From assembly GCF_007273535.1 (NCBI RefSeq), contig NZ_RIBP01000004.1, positions 3,324,001-3,388,000 of the forward strand: 64,000 nt of DNA, read 5' to 3'. The notes under the pieces are model-generated. The model did not search any database, was not told where the DNA came from, and was given only the letters and a program-made list of their open reading frames with translations. The stretch's first letter is position 1; every line of letters begins with the position of its first letter. Positions 52,904 to 62,090 of the stretch are shown here, one piece after another. The position numbers were made by a program, and so were the translations under genes. Origin of the DNA: Niallia circulans. GTDB lineage: Bacteria; Bacillota; Bacilli; Bacillales; Cytobacillaceae.

Positions 52904-53226
52904 TGAGTCCGTATTTATTACTGGCAATTTCCATAATTAGTGAAGTATTTGCAAGCTCAATGCTTAAGGCAACGGACGGCTTCAGGAGACTGCTACCGAC
53001 ACTTGGGGTTGCGGCCGGCTATAGTATTGCCTTTTATGCTCTTTCGTTAACATTAAAAACATTGCCGCTTGGAACGGCATATGCCATTTGGGCGGGTGTT
53101 GGGACAGCACTAACTGCATTGGCGGGCGCATTATTTTATAAAGAGAGCTTAAACAAAAAGAAAATCCTTGGCCTTTTGCTTGTTATCGGCGGGGTTGTCC
53201 TCTTAAATATTGGCGTGGCTCATTAA
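52903..53226 (+). CDS. SMR efflux subunit 1
   Basis: The 107-residue protein has four membrane helices of the small multidrug resistance family. The conserved membrane Glu is in AISIISEVFASSMLKATDGF near residue 14, and LPLGTAYAIWAGVGTALTAL is the GxG signature. ATG at 52903 (GGGGGAG upstream) overlaps the tetR stop. Paired SMR genes, as in EbrAB, YkkCD or YvdRS, form heterodimers. Confidence 0.92.
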   Translation: MSPYLLLAISIISEVFASSMLKATDGFRRLLPTLGVAAGYSIAFYALSLTLKTLPLGTAYAIWAGVGTALTALAGALFYKESLNKKKILGLLLVIGGVVLLNIGVAH

Positions 53227-53243
53227 AGAAAGGAGTTTTTACT

Positions 53244-53591
53244 ATGAAAGGATATGTTTATTTAACCATTTCCATCATTACCGAGGTTTTTGCGACAACG
53301 ATGCTGAAAATGGCAGAGGGCTTTACTGTGCTCCTCCCTTCCATCGGCGTCATTATTGGCTATGTACTTGCGTTTTATTTTATCTCAAAGGCACTACAAT
53401 CACTACCATTAAGCCTATCGTATGCTATTTGGTCTGGGGTTGGGACAGCTGCAACAGCATTGATTGGCGTCATTCTTTGGAAGGAACTAATTACCCCTGT
53501 CATGCTTTGTGGTATTGTCCTTATTATCGGCGGTGTTTTCTTGTTAAATGGTTCTGAAAAAGGTGAAACAGCCAAAAAGCCAGCAAACTAA
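53244..53591 (+). CDS. SMR efflux subunit 2
   Basis: The 115-residue protein is the second SMR subunit, with Glu in TISIITEVFATTMLKMAEGF and LPLSLSYAIWSGVGTAATAL. AAAGGAG precedes the ATG, 17 bp after the first subunit. Together they should form a heterodimeric proton-coupled exporter; the substrate (quaternary ammonium, guanidinium or other) is not evident. No guanidine riboswitch is seen upstream. Confidence 0.92.
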   Translation: MKGYVYLTISIITEVFATTMLKMAEGFTVLLPSIGVIIGYVLAFYFISKALQSLPLSLSYAIWSGVGTAATALIGVILWKELITPVMLCGIVLIIGGVFLLNGSEKGETAKKPAN

Positions 53592-53615
53592 GTCTGGCTT
53601 TTCGGCTGTTTTTTT
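53567..53615 (+). terminator. Terminator of the SMR operon
   Basis: Outer arms AACAGCC and GGCTGTT and inner arms AAAAGCCAG and CTGGCTTTT stack with small internal loops, followed by T5. Confidence 0.82.
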
Positions 53616-54108
53616 AACTAGAAGATTCCCACTTCTCATCTAATTTATCAGCATAAAAGCGTATAGCTTTCTGATAGTTTAATAGTTGTTCATCTGCAGT
53701 TGTATCCACCAAACAAGTTAACAGCAGCTTCATTGCTTGATCATGTTCCTTAAGATTGTAAAGGGTCATGGCGTAAAATGCTTGAAAGGCTTTATTTTGT
53801 GGAAATTTCTCTATCCCTTGTATAAAGGTATTTCGGGACTTCTCATACTCCCCTAATGTACGATAGGTGCTGCCGAGTCCAAGTAATGCACCCTCCAATT
53901 CATTCAGCGGCAATTTCAGCTCGATCGCTTTTTCGTAATAAAACACCGCTTTTCTTTCTTCCCCTAATAAATCAAAGCTCCATGCACATTGATAAAGGAT
54001 GGAAGCATCATTAGGGAATTGTTGCGCCAAGTCTAAAAGCAAACGGTTTGAGTTGGCATGGTCTCCGCAAGCTCTTGCGTGCAATGCTGCTGATAATTCT
54101 TTATCCAT
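53614..54108 (-). CDS. Tetratricopeptide-repeat protein
   Basis: The 164-residue protein carries three to four TPR units (LLDLAQQFPNDASILYQCAW, ALLGLGSTYRTLGEYEKSRN, AFYAMTLYNLKEHDQAMKLL). Such repeats mediate protein binding. The arrangement resembles the bacterial TPR group 5 family. GAGGG precedes the ATG. It is convergent with the SMR operon. Confidence 0.87.
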   Translation of the reverse strand: MDKELSAALHARACGDHANSNRLLLDLAQQFPNDASILYQCAWSFDLLGEERKAVFYYEKAIELKLPLNELEGALLGLGSTYRTLGEYEKSRNTFIQGIEKFPQNKAFQAFYAMTLYNLKEHDQAMKLLLTCLVDTTADEQLLNYQKAIRFYADKLDEKWESSS

Positions 54109-54320
54109 CTAATCCCTCTTTCTAATAGATTATTTATACCATTTCAACATAGTCCCTTCTTTCCCTGCCAAAAATGAGAAACATTAGATTAATTCATTAT
54201 TTTTCACAAATTCCACCTAAACCACTTGGATTAGTGCATTTTTTAAAGTATAATGAATATACAATAATAAGAACATTATAGGTTCCTTGATTTATAGACT
54301 ATCCATTAGGAGGGATTACC

Positions 54321-54503
54321 GTGGTAAATCTTAATGAAGCAAAAAGAAGAATCATGATCCAAAAATTAGAGGTGTATGGCAACTATCCGTTTGATGCGTT
54401 ACACAGCTTTTCTCTTTCTGAATTGAATAAAAGATACCATGAGTGTATGGCAGCAATGCATCCTCATGATGGAACAGGCTCTATTAAATGGAAAAAAAAC
54501 TAA
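54321..54503 (+). CDS. Small FbpA-like protein
   Basis: The 60-residue protein (NEAKRRIMIQKLEVYGNYPF, then LHSFSLSELNKRYHECM) has the spacing of FbpA-type small proteins: a basic helix, a Tyr/Pro turn and a SLSEL helix. The match is weak. The start is GTG, with AGGAGGG upstream. A terminator at 54593-54634 lies downstream. Confidence 0.5.
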   Translation: MVNLNEAKRRIMIQKLEVYGNYPFDALHSFSLSELNKRYHECMAAMHPHDGTGSIKWKKN

Positions 54504-54592
54504 GATAATTTTTATCATTAAACCAACTTTATAGGTATGAATAATTAGATTTAACAACCAATAACAGATGAATATGCCGATCAGTCAGCCTG

Positions 54593-54634
54593 AAGGTCCT
54601 AATGTATAGTGTTTGCTATACTTAGGGCCTTTTA
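54593..54634 (+). terminator. Terminator upstream of ssuA
   Basis: A long imperfect stem (AAGGTCCTAATGTATAG with CTATACTTAGGGCCTT) is followed by T-rich sequence. It separates the FbpA-like gene from ssuA. Confidence 0.75.
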
Positions 54635-54672
54635 TTTTTTAGCTTGAAGGGTGGTGATAGCTGCTAATCTGC

Positions 54673-54699
54673 TTTATGTTCTTTATGTTCTTTACGTTC
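54673..54699 (+). repeat. Three tandem 9-bp repeats upstream of ssuA
   Basis: TTTATGTTC, TTTATGTTC and TTTACGTTC are directly adjacent, 28 bp before the ssuA start. They may be a binding array for a regulator or a polymorphic repeat near the promoter. Confidence 0.6.
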
Positions 54700-54726
54700 T
54701 ATTAAAATCGTATTGGAGGATACATA

Positions 54727-55731
54727 ATGTTTTCATTAAAAAAAGCCTATTTTCTACTATCTGTCATTTTATTAACCTTAATCATTTCAGCATGCGGTGC
54801 TGCTTCTAACGGTTCTGGAGATGAAGATGGCGAAATTACCGTAAATATTGGTGTACAGCAAAGCATTTGGCCAATCCTGCTCGCTAAGGAAAAGGGCTGG
54901 TTCGAGGAAGAGTTCGAAAAGGCTGGTGCTAAGGTCAAGTGGGTCGAATTTCAAAGCGGTCCATCCTACTTTGAATCGATTGCCTCTAATCGCCTCGACT
55001 TCGGTCGAGTTGGGAATATACCAGTACTAGCAGGTCAAGGCGGCGGCATTAAATTTGAGGAAATTGCCACAGCAAGCACTGGTGAGCTTAGCGATGCGAT
55101 CATCGTCCCAGAGAATAGCTCGATAAAAACAGCACAGGATTTGAAGGGCAAAAAAATCGCAGTTGCTAAAGGAAGCAGCGCTTATGGACTTTTATACAGA
55201 ATGCTTGAAAAGGAAGGCATTAACCCATCAGAGCTAGAAATCATTCAACTTCAGCCAGATGAAGCACAGCCTGCTTTTGAAACCGGCTCTGTTGATGCAT
55301 GGGCCATTTGGGAACCATATCAATCTGTTCAAGTCGTCAAAAACAAAGCGAAGGTAATCGCAACAGGCAAGGATATCGGCAGCTACAGTCCTGGCTTCCA
55401 AATTGTTCGCTCCGAATTTGCGAAAGAGCATCCAGAGCTTGTAGAACTGTATTTAAAAGTAACTGAAAAAGCAACAAGATGGCAAAATGAGCATAAAGAA
55501 GAAGCAATAAAAATTTACGCCGACTTAAAAAATACGGATGAAGAAATTATCAGCAGAGTGCTAGAAAATTCCGTACCGGAAAATACAGCTATCAGTGATG
55601 ATATTATAAAGGAACAACAAGCAACAGCTGACTTGCTGTTAGAGCAAGGCGGTTTAACAAAAAAATTGGATGTAGCCGATGTTGTCAACAATACTTATAT
55701 CGAAAAAGTGTTGCAGGAATACGATAACTAA
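54727..55731 (+). CDS. ssuA: Aliphatic sulfonate-binding lipoprotein SsuA
   Basis: The 334-residue periplasmic-type binding protein delivers sulfonates to an ABC importer. A lipoprotein signal ends in IISAC (Cys near residue 23). The SsuA/NrtA-like domain follows: GVQQSIWPILLAKEKGWFEE, SNRLDFGRVGNIPVLAGQGG, AVAKGSSAYGLLYRML and DAWAIWEPYQSVQ. The matching permease and ATPase genes lie about 2.2 kb away on the opposite strand. Confidence 0.9.
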   Translation: MFSLKKAYFLLSVILLTLIISACGAASNGSGDEDGEITVNIGVQQSIWPILLAKEKGWFEEEFEKAGAKVKWVEFQSGPSYFESIASNRLDFGRVGNIPVLAGQGGGIKFEEIATASTGELSDAIIVPENSSIKTAQDLKGKKIAVAKGSSAYGLLYRMLEKEGINPSELEIIQLQPDEAQPAFETGSVDAWAIWEPYQSVQVVKNKAKVIATGKDIGSYSPGFQIVRSEFAKEHPELVELYLKVTEKATRWQNEHKEEAIKIYADLKNTDEEIISRVLENSVPENTAISDDIIKEQQATADLLLEQGGLTKKLDVADVVNNTYIEKVLQEYDN

Positions 55732-55738
55732 AATAGAT

Positions 55739-55768
55739 AGCCCCCCCTTTTCAACTGGGGGGGCTTTG
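55739..55768 (+). terminator. ssuA terminator
   Basis: AGCCCCCCC and GGGGGGGCT form a very GC-rich 9-bp stem followed by T-rich sequence. Confidence 0.88.
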
Positions 55769-55967
55769 TTGTTTTATATTCTTATTAGATTGCACATAAA
55801 ACAGCAAGCAGCACCTTTAGCAATCAAATAAAAAGTCATTATACAGCATCACGAAATGGTATTTAGTAGTGAAAAATATGTTCACAGAAAAGGTCCTTTT
55901 TATCTGATGAAATGTTATAATATTTAAAATTATTGGAAGTAAATAACAAATAGAAAGGCTGATAAGA

Positions 55968-56453
55968 ATGACATATGTAATTCGAAAAATAAAACAAGAA
56001 GATATTACACAAGTTCAAGATGTAGCAAAAACGACTTGGAATGCTACTTATGAAGGAATAATTCCTGAAGGGATACAAAAAAATTTCTTGAAATCAGCTT
56101 ACAATGACGACAGAATGAAGCAACGATTAGTAAGCTCTACCCTTTATGTAGCTGAAGTAGAAGGGAAAGTTATTGGGTTTGCCAACTTTTCTCCAGTAAG
56201 AGAAGATGGTAAAGTGGAGTTAGGAGCCATTTATCTTTATCCAGAGCAGCAAGGGAAAGGTATCGGTACAGCATTGGTGAATGCGGGAATTAAAGATTTA
56301 GACGGTGTAAATGAAATTTATATAAATGTCGAAAAGGATAATAAGATCGGTAAGACCTTTTATGAAGCCAAAGGTTTTGAGGTTGTCAAAGAGTTTGATG
56401 ACGATTTTGATGGTCACATCCTAAAGACAGTAAGAATGGTGTTAAAAGTTTAA
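55968..56453 (+). CDS. GNAT family acetyltransferase
   Basis: The 161-residue GNAT starts YVIRKIKQEDITQVQDVAKT and has the acetyl-CoA loop LYPEQQGKGIGTALVNAGIK with FYEAKGFEVVKEF at the end. TWNATYEGIIPE near the start is frequent in Bacillus GNATs that acetylate small amines or peptides. It lies inside the sulfonate locus but has its own terminator, so a shared role is uncertain. Confidence 0.87.
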   Translation: MTYVIRKIKQEDITQVQDVAKTTWNATYEGIIPEGIQKNFLKSAYNDDRMKQRLVSSTLYVAEVEGKVIGFANFSPVREDGKVELGAIYLYPEQQGKGIGTALVNAGIKDLDGVNEIYINVEKDNKIGKTFYEAKGFEVVKEFDDDFDGHILKTVRMVLKV

Positions 56454-56478
56454 AGCTCGCAGGCTGCGAGCTTTTTTG
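56453..56478 (+). terminator. GNAT terminator
   Basis: AAGCTCGCA and TGCGAGCTT form a perfect 9-bp stem with a 3-base loop, followed by T residues. Confidence 0.85.
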
Positions 56479-56546
56479 ATGCATATAGATACTATTACTC
56501 CAAGTGATTTGTTTACAATCCTAAGGCGTACTATCCGAACCCGTTA

Positions 56547-57887
56547 CTAAATAAGGGATACGTTCTCCTTAGCCGCATCTAATCCTAAATTGCTGCGCAG
56601 TGTGCCGCCAGCGTATTCTGTTTTGAATAAACCTCTGTTCTGCAGCTCTGGGATAACGAATTCTACGAACCGGGACAAGCCTTCACTCATTTGCTGTGGC
56701 ATGATGTTAAAGCCGTCTGCTGCTCCATTTTCAAACCATAACTGCAATTCATCAGCAATACTCTCAGGTGTTCCAGCAATGGTGTAGTGCCCTCTGCCGC
56801 CAGCTAAACGCAATAACAGCTGTCTGATCGTCAGGTTTTCCTTTTTCGCTAAATCACTGATTAATTTTGTCCTGCTTTGATGGCCCTTAATTGCCTCTAA
56901 GTCAGGCAGCTCTGGGAATGGTCCATCTAACGGATAAGTTGTCAAGTCAAAGCCAACTCTGTTGGAAAGCTGTAAAAGACTGTATTCAGGATTAGTAAGC
57001 ATATGAAGCTCTGTTTCTTTTGCGTTTGCCTCCGCCACTGTATTGGCAATAACAGGGCATATCCCAGGCAGGATTAATACTTTTTCTGGGTCGCGGCCAT
57101 AGTCACGAACCCTTGATTTTAGCTTTTTATAGAAACTTTTAGCCTCTTCCAATGTTTGCTGTGCCGTAAACACGATTTCTGCATATTTTGCTGCGAAATC
57201 AATTCCATCCTTAGAGGAACCTGCTTGAACAATAACCGGTTTTCCTTGTGGAGATCGCGGACTGTTTAAGGGGCCCTTAACAGAAAAGTGGCTGCCTATA
57301 TGGTTGATTTCATGAACCTTCTCACTTAATGCATAAACCCCTGCCTCCTTATCCTTAACAAGAGAGCCTTCCTCCCAGCTGTCCCAGAGCTTATGTGTCA
57401 CCTCTAAAAACTCCGTTGCTCGTTTATATCTTTCCTCATGTCCTGCAATCTCTTCAAGACTGAAGTTCCTTGCTTCCTCATCTGTTCCGGATGTAATGAC
57501 ATTCCAGCCTGCCCTCCCATTGCTCAAATGGTCGAGGGAGGAGAAGCTTCTGGCAACATTGTAAGGCTCAGTAAAAGATGTTGAAACTGTTCCAATTAAA
57601 CCGATGTTTTTAGTAACAGCTGCTAGAGCGGGCAAGAGGATAAGCGGCTCCATCCCTCCTCCGCCGAGCTCACCATACTGAACAGCTTTTTTCGAAACAG
57701 AATATCTGTTGGCCATAAAGATTGAATCAAATTTTGCTGCTTCTGCTTTTGCTGCAATTTCCTGATAATAAGCGAAATCTTGAACCCTTTCCACCTCGGA
57801 GGATGGATGCCTCCATGCCCCTTCATGATGTCCCATACTTGTTAAAAATAAATTCAACCGCATCTCTCTCGCAGAACGATTAGCCAT
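56547..57887 (-). CDS. LLM-class flavin-dependent monooxygenase (NtaA/SnaA/DszA type)
   Basis: The 446-residue protein belongs to the FMNH2-dependent monooxygenases related to NtaA, SnaA and DszA. The fold is marked by MRLNLFLTSMGHHEGAWRHP at the start, LIGTVSTSFTEPYNVARSFS and GSSKDGIDFAAKYAEIVFTA. In a sulfonate transport operon it likely releases sulfite from an imported organosulfur compound. It is the last gene after ssuB-ssuC; AAGGAG precedes the ATG. The exact substrate cannot be read. Confidence 0.9.
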   Translation of the reverse strand: MANRSAREMRLNLFLTSMGHHEGAWRHPSSEVERVQDFAYYQEIAAKAEAAKFDSIFMANRYSVSKKAVQYGELGGGGMEPLILLPALAAVTKNIGLIGTVSTSFTEPYNVARSFSSLDHLSNGRAGWNVITSGTDEEARNFSLEEIAGHEERYKRATEFLEVTHKLWDSWEEGSLVKDKEAGVYALSEKVHEINHIGSHFSVKGPLNSPRSPQGKPVIVQAGSSKDGIDFAAKYAEIVFTAQQTLEEAKSFYKKLKSRVRDYGRDPEKVLILPGICPVIANTVAEANAKETELHMLTNPEYSLLQLSNRVGFDLTTYPLDGPFPELPDLEAIKGHQSRTKLISDLAKKENLTIRQLLLRLAGGRGHYTIAGTPESIADELQLWFENGAADGFNIMPQQMSEGLSRFVEFVIPELQNRGLFKTEYAGGTLRSNLGLDAAKENVSLI

Positions 57888-57910
57888 ATTAAGCCACTCC
57901 TTTTTCTTTT

Positions 57911-58756
57911 TTATCCTTTAAAGCTGTCCTGCCATTTGAGCAGTCTTCTTTCAAAAAGCCTAACAAATGAGTCAGACACTTTTCCAAATACAGCGAATAT
58001 AATAATTCCCACAAATACAACCGTCGTCTGGGAGAACTGTCTTGCATCGGTAATTAGGTAGCCAATCCCTTCACTTGATCCCATAAGCTCTGCTGCTACT
58101 AATGCAAGCCATGCAGCACCTAACGCAAGACGGAGACCAAGCAGGATATTCGGCAATGCAGACGGTATAATTAAGTTTGTAATCTGCTTCCATTTGCTGT
58201 ACTGCAAAACTTTCGCAACCTCAAACATTTTCCCATCGACACTGCGAATGCCAAGAAAAGCATTAACATAAAGGGGAAAAAACGCGCCTTTTGCAATGAG
58301 CAGAACCTTTGATACCTCGCCAAAGCCAAACCACAATATAAACAAAGGAATTACTGCTAATGTCGGAATTGTCCGCAGCATTTGCATTGTCGGATCAAGT
58401 GTATGTTCCACTTTGTTCGAAAACCCAACCGCCAACCCTGCCAGAAGCCCAAGTGATCCGCCAATTAAAAATCCGGCAATCGCCCGCAGAAAACTGACTT
58501 GAAAGTGATACAGCAGATTCCCATTCCTCCATAAATCTATGAAGGCCATAAAGATTTCGCTTGGTCTTGGCAGCAGCGTTTCTGACACAAATCCATAAAT
58601 CCCGGCTGCCTCCCAAACAGCTATGAGAACTACTGGAAAAATTAAGCCCCTAAGGAAGATAATGAACCTTGAATCAAACTGCTTATTTTTCTTCTTACTA
58701 TTCTTTGTTTTTTTCACAACTGTTTCTTCGTAAATTAGCTCTGTATTATTACTCAA
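57911..58756 (-). CDS. ssuC: Sulfonate ABC transporter permease SsuC
   Basis: The 281-residue protein has about six helices and the permease EAA loop ([20 protein letters not shown], then [20 protein letters not shown]). The start is TTG at 58756, overlapping the ssuB stop (TTGA), with GGAGGG 8 bases upstream. The N-terminal tail is rich in lysine. It should pair with SsuB and receive ligand from SsuA. Confidence 0.9.
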   Translation of the reverse strand: MSNNTELIYEETVVKKTKNSKKKNKQFDSRFIIFLRGLIFPVVLIAVWEAAGIYGFVSETLLPRPSEIFMAFIDLWRNGNLLYHFQVSFLRAIAGFLIGGSLGLLAGLAVGFSNKVEHTLDPTMQMLRTIPTLAVIPLFILWFGFGEVSKVLLIAKGAFFPLYVNAFLGIRSVDGKMFEVAKVLQYSKWKQITNLIIPSALPNILLGLRLALGAAWLALVAAELMGSSEGIGYLITDARQFSQTTVVFVGIIIFAVFGKVSDSFVRLFERRLLKWQDSFKG

Positions 58757-59529
58757 CGTACAGTCCCTCCAATCAGCTCATTATCCTTTTGCTCCGTTTT
58801 CTCAAATTCCCGTAATATTTGCTGGCGGTATGCTTGAAACGCCATGTCTGATTTCTTCCTTGGGTATGGTAAATTCACATCGATGGTTCTTTGAATGGAC
58901 CCTGGTCTGGCATTCATAATCACAACCTTGTTACCTAAATAGATTGCTTCATCAAGATCATGTGTAACAAATAGCATCGTCGTTTTGTTTTCCTGCCATA
59001 TATTTAAAAGAGCATCCTGCATATGTGTTCTTGTGAAAGCATCTAAAGCACCGAATGGTTCGTCAAGCAAAAGCACCTTCGGATTGCGTAGCAATGCTCT
59101 TGCGATTGCTGCTCTTTGGGCCATTCCACCAGAAAGCTCGCGCGGATACGATTTTGCAAAGCCGTCCAATTTCACTAGCTTAATTAACTCCGACACCTGC
59201 TTTTTTACGTCTTTATTCTTTAAGGAGAAGTTTGCCGCGATATTCTTTTCAACCGTATGCCATGGAAACAGTCGCGGTTCTTGAAAGATAAAGCCCTTAT
59301 CAATGCTTGGACCAGCAACTTCCTCTCCATCAATCAGTACAGAGCCAGTTGTATCGATATCAAGGCCAGCGATAATTTTCAACAACGTGCTTTTTCCACA
59401 TCCGCTTGGACCGATAATTGTAATGAATTCCCCTTTTTCTACCGTTAAATCAATATCCTTTAATGCGTGTGTATCACCGCTTTTCGAGCTGAAACTTTTA
59501 TTTAAATCATGGACTGCAAGTAATGCCAT
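58753..59529 (-). CDS. ssuB: Sulfonate ABC transporter ATPase SsuB
   Basis: The 258-residue ATPase has Walker [19 protein letters not shown] near residue 40, the signature [18 protein letters not shown] near 130 and Walker [17 protein letters not shown]. This is the SsuB/TauB/NrtD type. GGGAG precedes the ATG. It is the first ABC gene after yezD and overlaps ssuC. Confidence 0.93.
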   Translation of the reverse strand: MALLAVHDLNKSFSSKSGDTHALKDIDLTVEKGEFITIIGPSGCGKSTLLKIIAGLDIDTTGSVLIDGEEVAGPSIDKGFIFQEPRLFPWHTVEKNIAANFSLKNKDVKKQVSELIKLVKLDGFAKSYPRELSGGMAQRAAIARALLRNPKVLLLDEPFGALDAFTRTHMQDALLNIWQENKTTMLFVTHDLDEAIYLGNKVVIMNARPGSIQRTIDVNLPYPRKKSDMAFQAYRQQILREFEKTEQKDNELIGGTVR

Positions 59530-59647
59530 TGAAAACTTCTCCCTTCTTTGTCTTCAAACATTGAAATTAATATGTACAAAAAAAAGACACGCGCTACCAA
59601 TAGCAATCGTGTCTTCTCCGGATGACCGGTCGAATGACTTTATGTTA

Positions 59648-59806
59648 TCAGCCTTTTTTAGGATTATCCGCTTGAATTCGGATTTTTTCTTCCCGTTCAA
59701 TTTGAGCAATCTTTCCAGCATGGAGTGTGATTGTAACAGAACCGTACTCAATTTCCTTTAAAATCGAAATGATATATTTTTCATTTTCGAAAGTCACTTC
59801 TGCCAT
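59648..59806 (-). CDS. yezD: YezD family protein (DUF2292)
   Basis: The 52-residue protein (ENEKYIISILKEIEYGSVTI, then TLHAGKIAQIEREEKIRI) matches DUF2292/YezD. These tiny proteins are often encoded beside sulfate and sulfonate assimilation genes in Firmicutes. AAAGGGG precedes the ATG. It lies 118 bp upstream of ssuB on the same strand and is likely the first gene of the operon. Confidence 0.85.
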   Translation of the reverse strand: MAEVTFENEKYIISILKEIEYGSVTITLHAGKIAQIEREEKIRIQADNPKKG

Positions 59807-59849
59807 TTTAATAACCCCTTTACGAATTTTTTTCGATTCTTTGCTAGAT

Positions 59850-59887
59850 AAAAAAAGCCGCTTACTCCATTTATCTGGGTAGCGGCC
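59850..59887 (-). terminator. fbpA terminator
   Basis: GCCGCTTA and TAGCGGC arms form a minus-strand hairpin followed by T6-T7, 22 bases after the small FbpA gene. Confidence 0.75.
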
Positions 59888-59909
59888 TTCAGTTTTCTGA
59901 TCAGCACTA

Positions 59910-60071
59910 TTATTCTTTTCTATTTTTCAAGCGTGCAAATTCAATTTCTAAATCTGTTAGTGTTAATTCATACAAATGCTGTTCGCCTTTTTTATAATGC
60001 TTAGCAGCTATTAAATAATCAATTATATAATGCTTTCGTCTATCAACCAACTCTCTTAATATACGAGACAT
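59910..60071 (-). CDS. fbpA: Fur-regulated basic protein FbpA
   Basis: The 53-residue basic protein (LRELVDRRKHYIIDYLIAAK, then GEQHLYELTLTDLEIEFARL) matches the FbpA family. In B. subtilis, FbpA is made under iron limitation and helps the small RNA FsrA spare iron. GGGGAGA precedes the ATG. I find no convincing 7-1-7 Fur box upstream, so Fur control is inferred from the family only. Confidence 0.78.
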   Translation of the reverse strand: MSRILRELVDRRKHYIIDYLIAAKHYKKGEQHLYELTLTDLEIEFARLKNRKE

Positions 60072-60146
60072 TGTCATCTCCCCTTAGTAAACTAGTCGAA
60101 TACTAATTAATCTAATCTTTTTACTTGGTTTTAGAACAAAATATAA

Positions 60147-61348
60147 TTAACGGTGAATTTTTTCCATATATGTCGCCTTATAGTCTACTGTATCTGGATA
60201 CTTGATGCCAACACCTGTATTCAAGCAAACTACTTTTTCAGCCTTACCTATCCAGCCTATTTCACGCAGTTTGTCTGCTGCGGCAACTGTTGCTGCGCCT
60301 TCTGGACAAATGAACTGTCCCTCTGACTTTGCAATAAGCTGCTGGGCATTTGTGATTTCTTCTTCTGACACTGCTATCGCACGGCCATTTGTCTCATAGA
60401 TAGCCTCTAAAACAAGGAAATCGCCTAAAGCCTTAGGCACATTTATTCCAAATGCCTTTGTTTCAGAGTTATCCCAAAAGTCAGATTCCTTTTCGCCTTC
60501 TTCATACGCTTTAACAATCGGGGCACAGCCTTCTGCCTGGACGGCAACTAAACGTGGGAATGGACCATTAATCCAGCCAAGCTCCTGCATTTCAAGAAAC
60601 GCCTTATAAATACCGATTAATCCAACGCCACCTCCAGTTGGATAAAGAATAACATCCGGAAGCTCCCAGCCAAATTGTTCAGCAATTTCATACCCCATCG
60701 TCTTTTTCCCTTCGATGCGATACGGCTCCTTTAATGTAGATGCATCGAAATAACCGTTTTCTTTTATAAGCTGTGCGGTAATTTTTCCTGCATCACTGAT
60801 TACTCCATCAACAAGGTATAACTCTCCCCCAGATATACTTACTTCTTTTCTCGTGATTTCCGGGGCATCTAATGGCATTACCACATGTGCACGAATTCCA
60901 GCTTTTGCTGAATAAAGGGACCATGCTGCACCTGCATTGCCATTTGTCGGCATTGCCAGTTCCGTTACACCTAGCTCCTTTGCTTTGGAAACACCGACTG
61001 CAGCTCCTCTTGCTTTAAAGGAACCTGTTGGGACAAGTCCTTCATCCTTTAAATAAAGCTGCTGGAGCTGTAATTCCTCTCCTGCTCTCTCTAGTGGAAG
61101 CAGTGGTGTCATCCCTTCTCCTAATGTTTTTACATTCTTTTCATTAAGCACTGGAAGGACCTCGTGGTATCTCCAAAGGATTTTTCCCTGCCTTGTAAAT
61201 CGTCCTTATGAATGATATTTTTTAATGATTGCAGCTCATAACGCGCAAGCAGTGGCGAGCCACAGCTACATAGTTGCTGTATTTCTTCGGCAGAATATTG
61301 CTGGCTGCATTTCGGGCATTCTAGATTGTTTATGTAGCTATATCTCAT
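60147..61348 (-). pseudogene. thrC: Threonine synthase, one frameshift
   Basis: Threonine synthase converts O-phosphohomoserine to threonine with PLP. From ATG 61348 (GGAGG upstream) an N-terminal zinc ribbon is read (LECPKCSQQYSAEEIQQLCS, then CGSPLL). The frame breaks near 61166, where CCTTTGG lacks one T; adding it gives SFWRYHEVLPVLNEKNVKTL. The rest (60147-61151) is a full fold-type II PLP domain, with the lysine in GSFKARGAA and the phosphate loop PTGGGVGLIG. Only one base separates it from an intact 400-residue enzyme. Confidence 0.82.
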
Positions 61349-61565
61349 ACTATCCTCCAAAATTAATTTTTTTAAGATGAAAAAAGAGACCAACAAAATA
61401 CAGGCCGGAATGGACTCGTAGTTCGCTGAATCTCTAGTGATCTAGTCGATTCTTTTAAATATTTTGCCAAATCTGATAAACCTATGTTAACAGCATCTAA
61501 AAGTTGTTGTCAATCATTTTTTAGGGTATTCTGATTGATTTACTTGGAATAATAGTTTAGTCCCA

Positions 61566-62090
61566 TTATTCCGTTTGTATTTTTTCTTTTTCCGCTTGTC
61601 TCTTGTTAGGATAGACTGTCGTAACATAATGATAAAACAGTCCAGTAATTGATTGAGTAAATAAAAAAATGGGAAAGGCAAATGGTAAGCTATAATTATT
61701 CTGATATGTAATAATATGCAGGACGGTGAACAGCCACTGTGCAAGAACTCCGAAAACAGCCCAGCCTGCTACATAATATCCAAATGTTTTTTTATGTATT
61801 TTCAACACTTCATAAAAATACATAAAGGCGTAGCCAAAAGGACCGTATAACGCATAATAAACCAAATCAAATAACTCATAATGGTTTGTGTCATTTTCGC
61901 GGTATAAATCCAGTAAGCCTCCCCCTATTGTAAAGTCATACACGATCCCAGTTGATATTCCCCATAATAAACTCATACATGTTATTTCCCTGCGAAGCTT
62001 CTTTGGCGAAAACACTACAAATAAATAAGCAACTATTATAAAAAGCAATAAGGAAATTTCATTGATATCAAATTTTCCAATCCAAATCAA
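61566..62090 (-). CDS. CBO0543-type membrane protein
   Basis: The 174-residue protein has about five membrane helices and resembles the CBO0543 family of Bacillus and Clostridium membrane proteins (WGISTGIVYDFTIGGGLLDL, then YGPFGYAFMYFYEVLKI). The start is TTG, overlapping the stop of the upstream gene (TTGA), with GAGGTG 8 bases before. Function unknown. It forms a pair with the next gene. Confidence 0.7.
   Translation of the reverse strand: MIWIGKFDINEISLLLFIIVAYLFVVFSPKKLRREITCMSLLWGISTGIVYDFTIGGGLLDLYRENDTNHYELFDLVYYALYGPFGYAFMYFYEVLKIHKKTFGYYVAGWAVFGVLAQWLFTVLHIITYQNNYSLPFAFPIFLFTQSITGLFYHYVTTVYPNKRQAEKEKIQTE

Noticed and set aside
53210..53557. 115-codon plus-strand frame overlapping the second SMR gene
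   Set aside because: It is an out-of-frame shadow of the SMR gene with frequent Cys and Trp and no family match.
61349..61565. T-box or SAM riboswitch upstream of threonine synthase
   Set aside because: No AGGGTGG T-box core and no S-box motifs are present; only short palindromes such as CTAGTGATCTAG.
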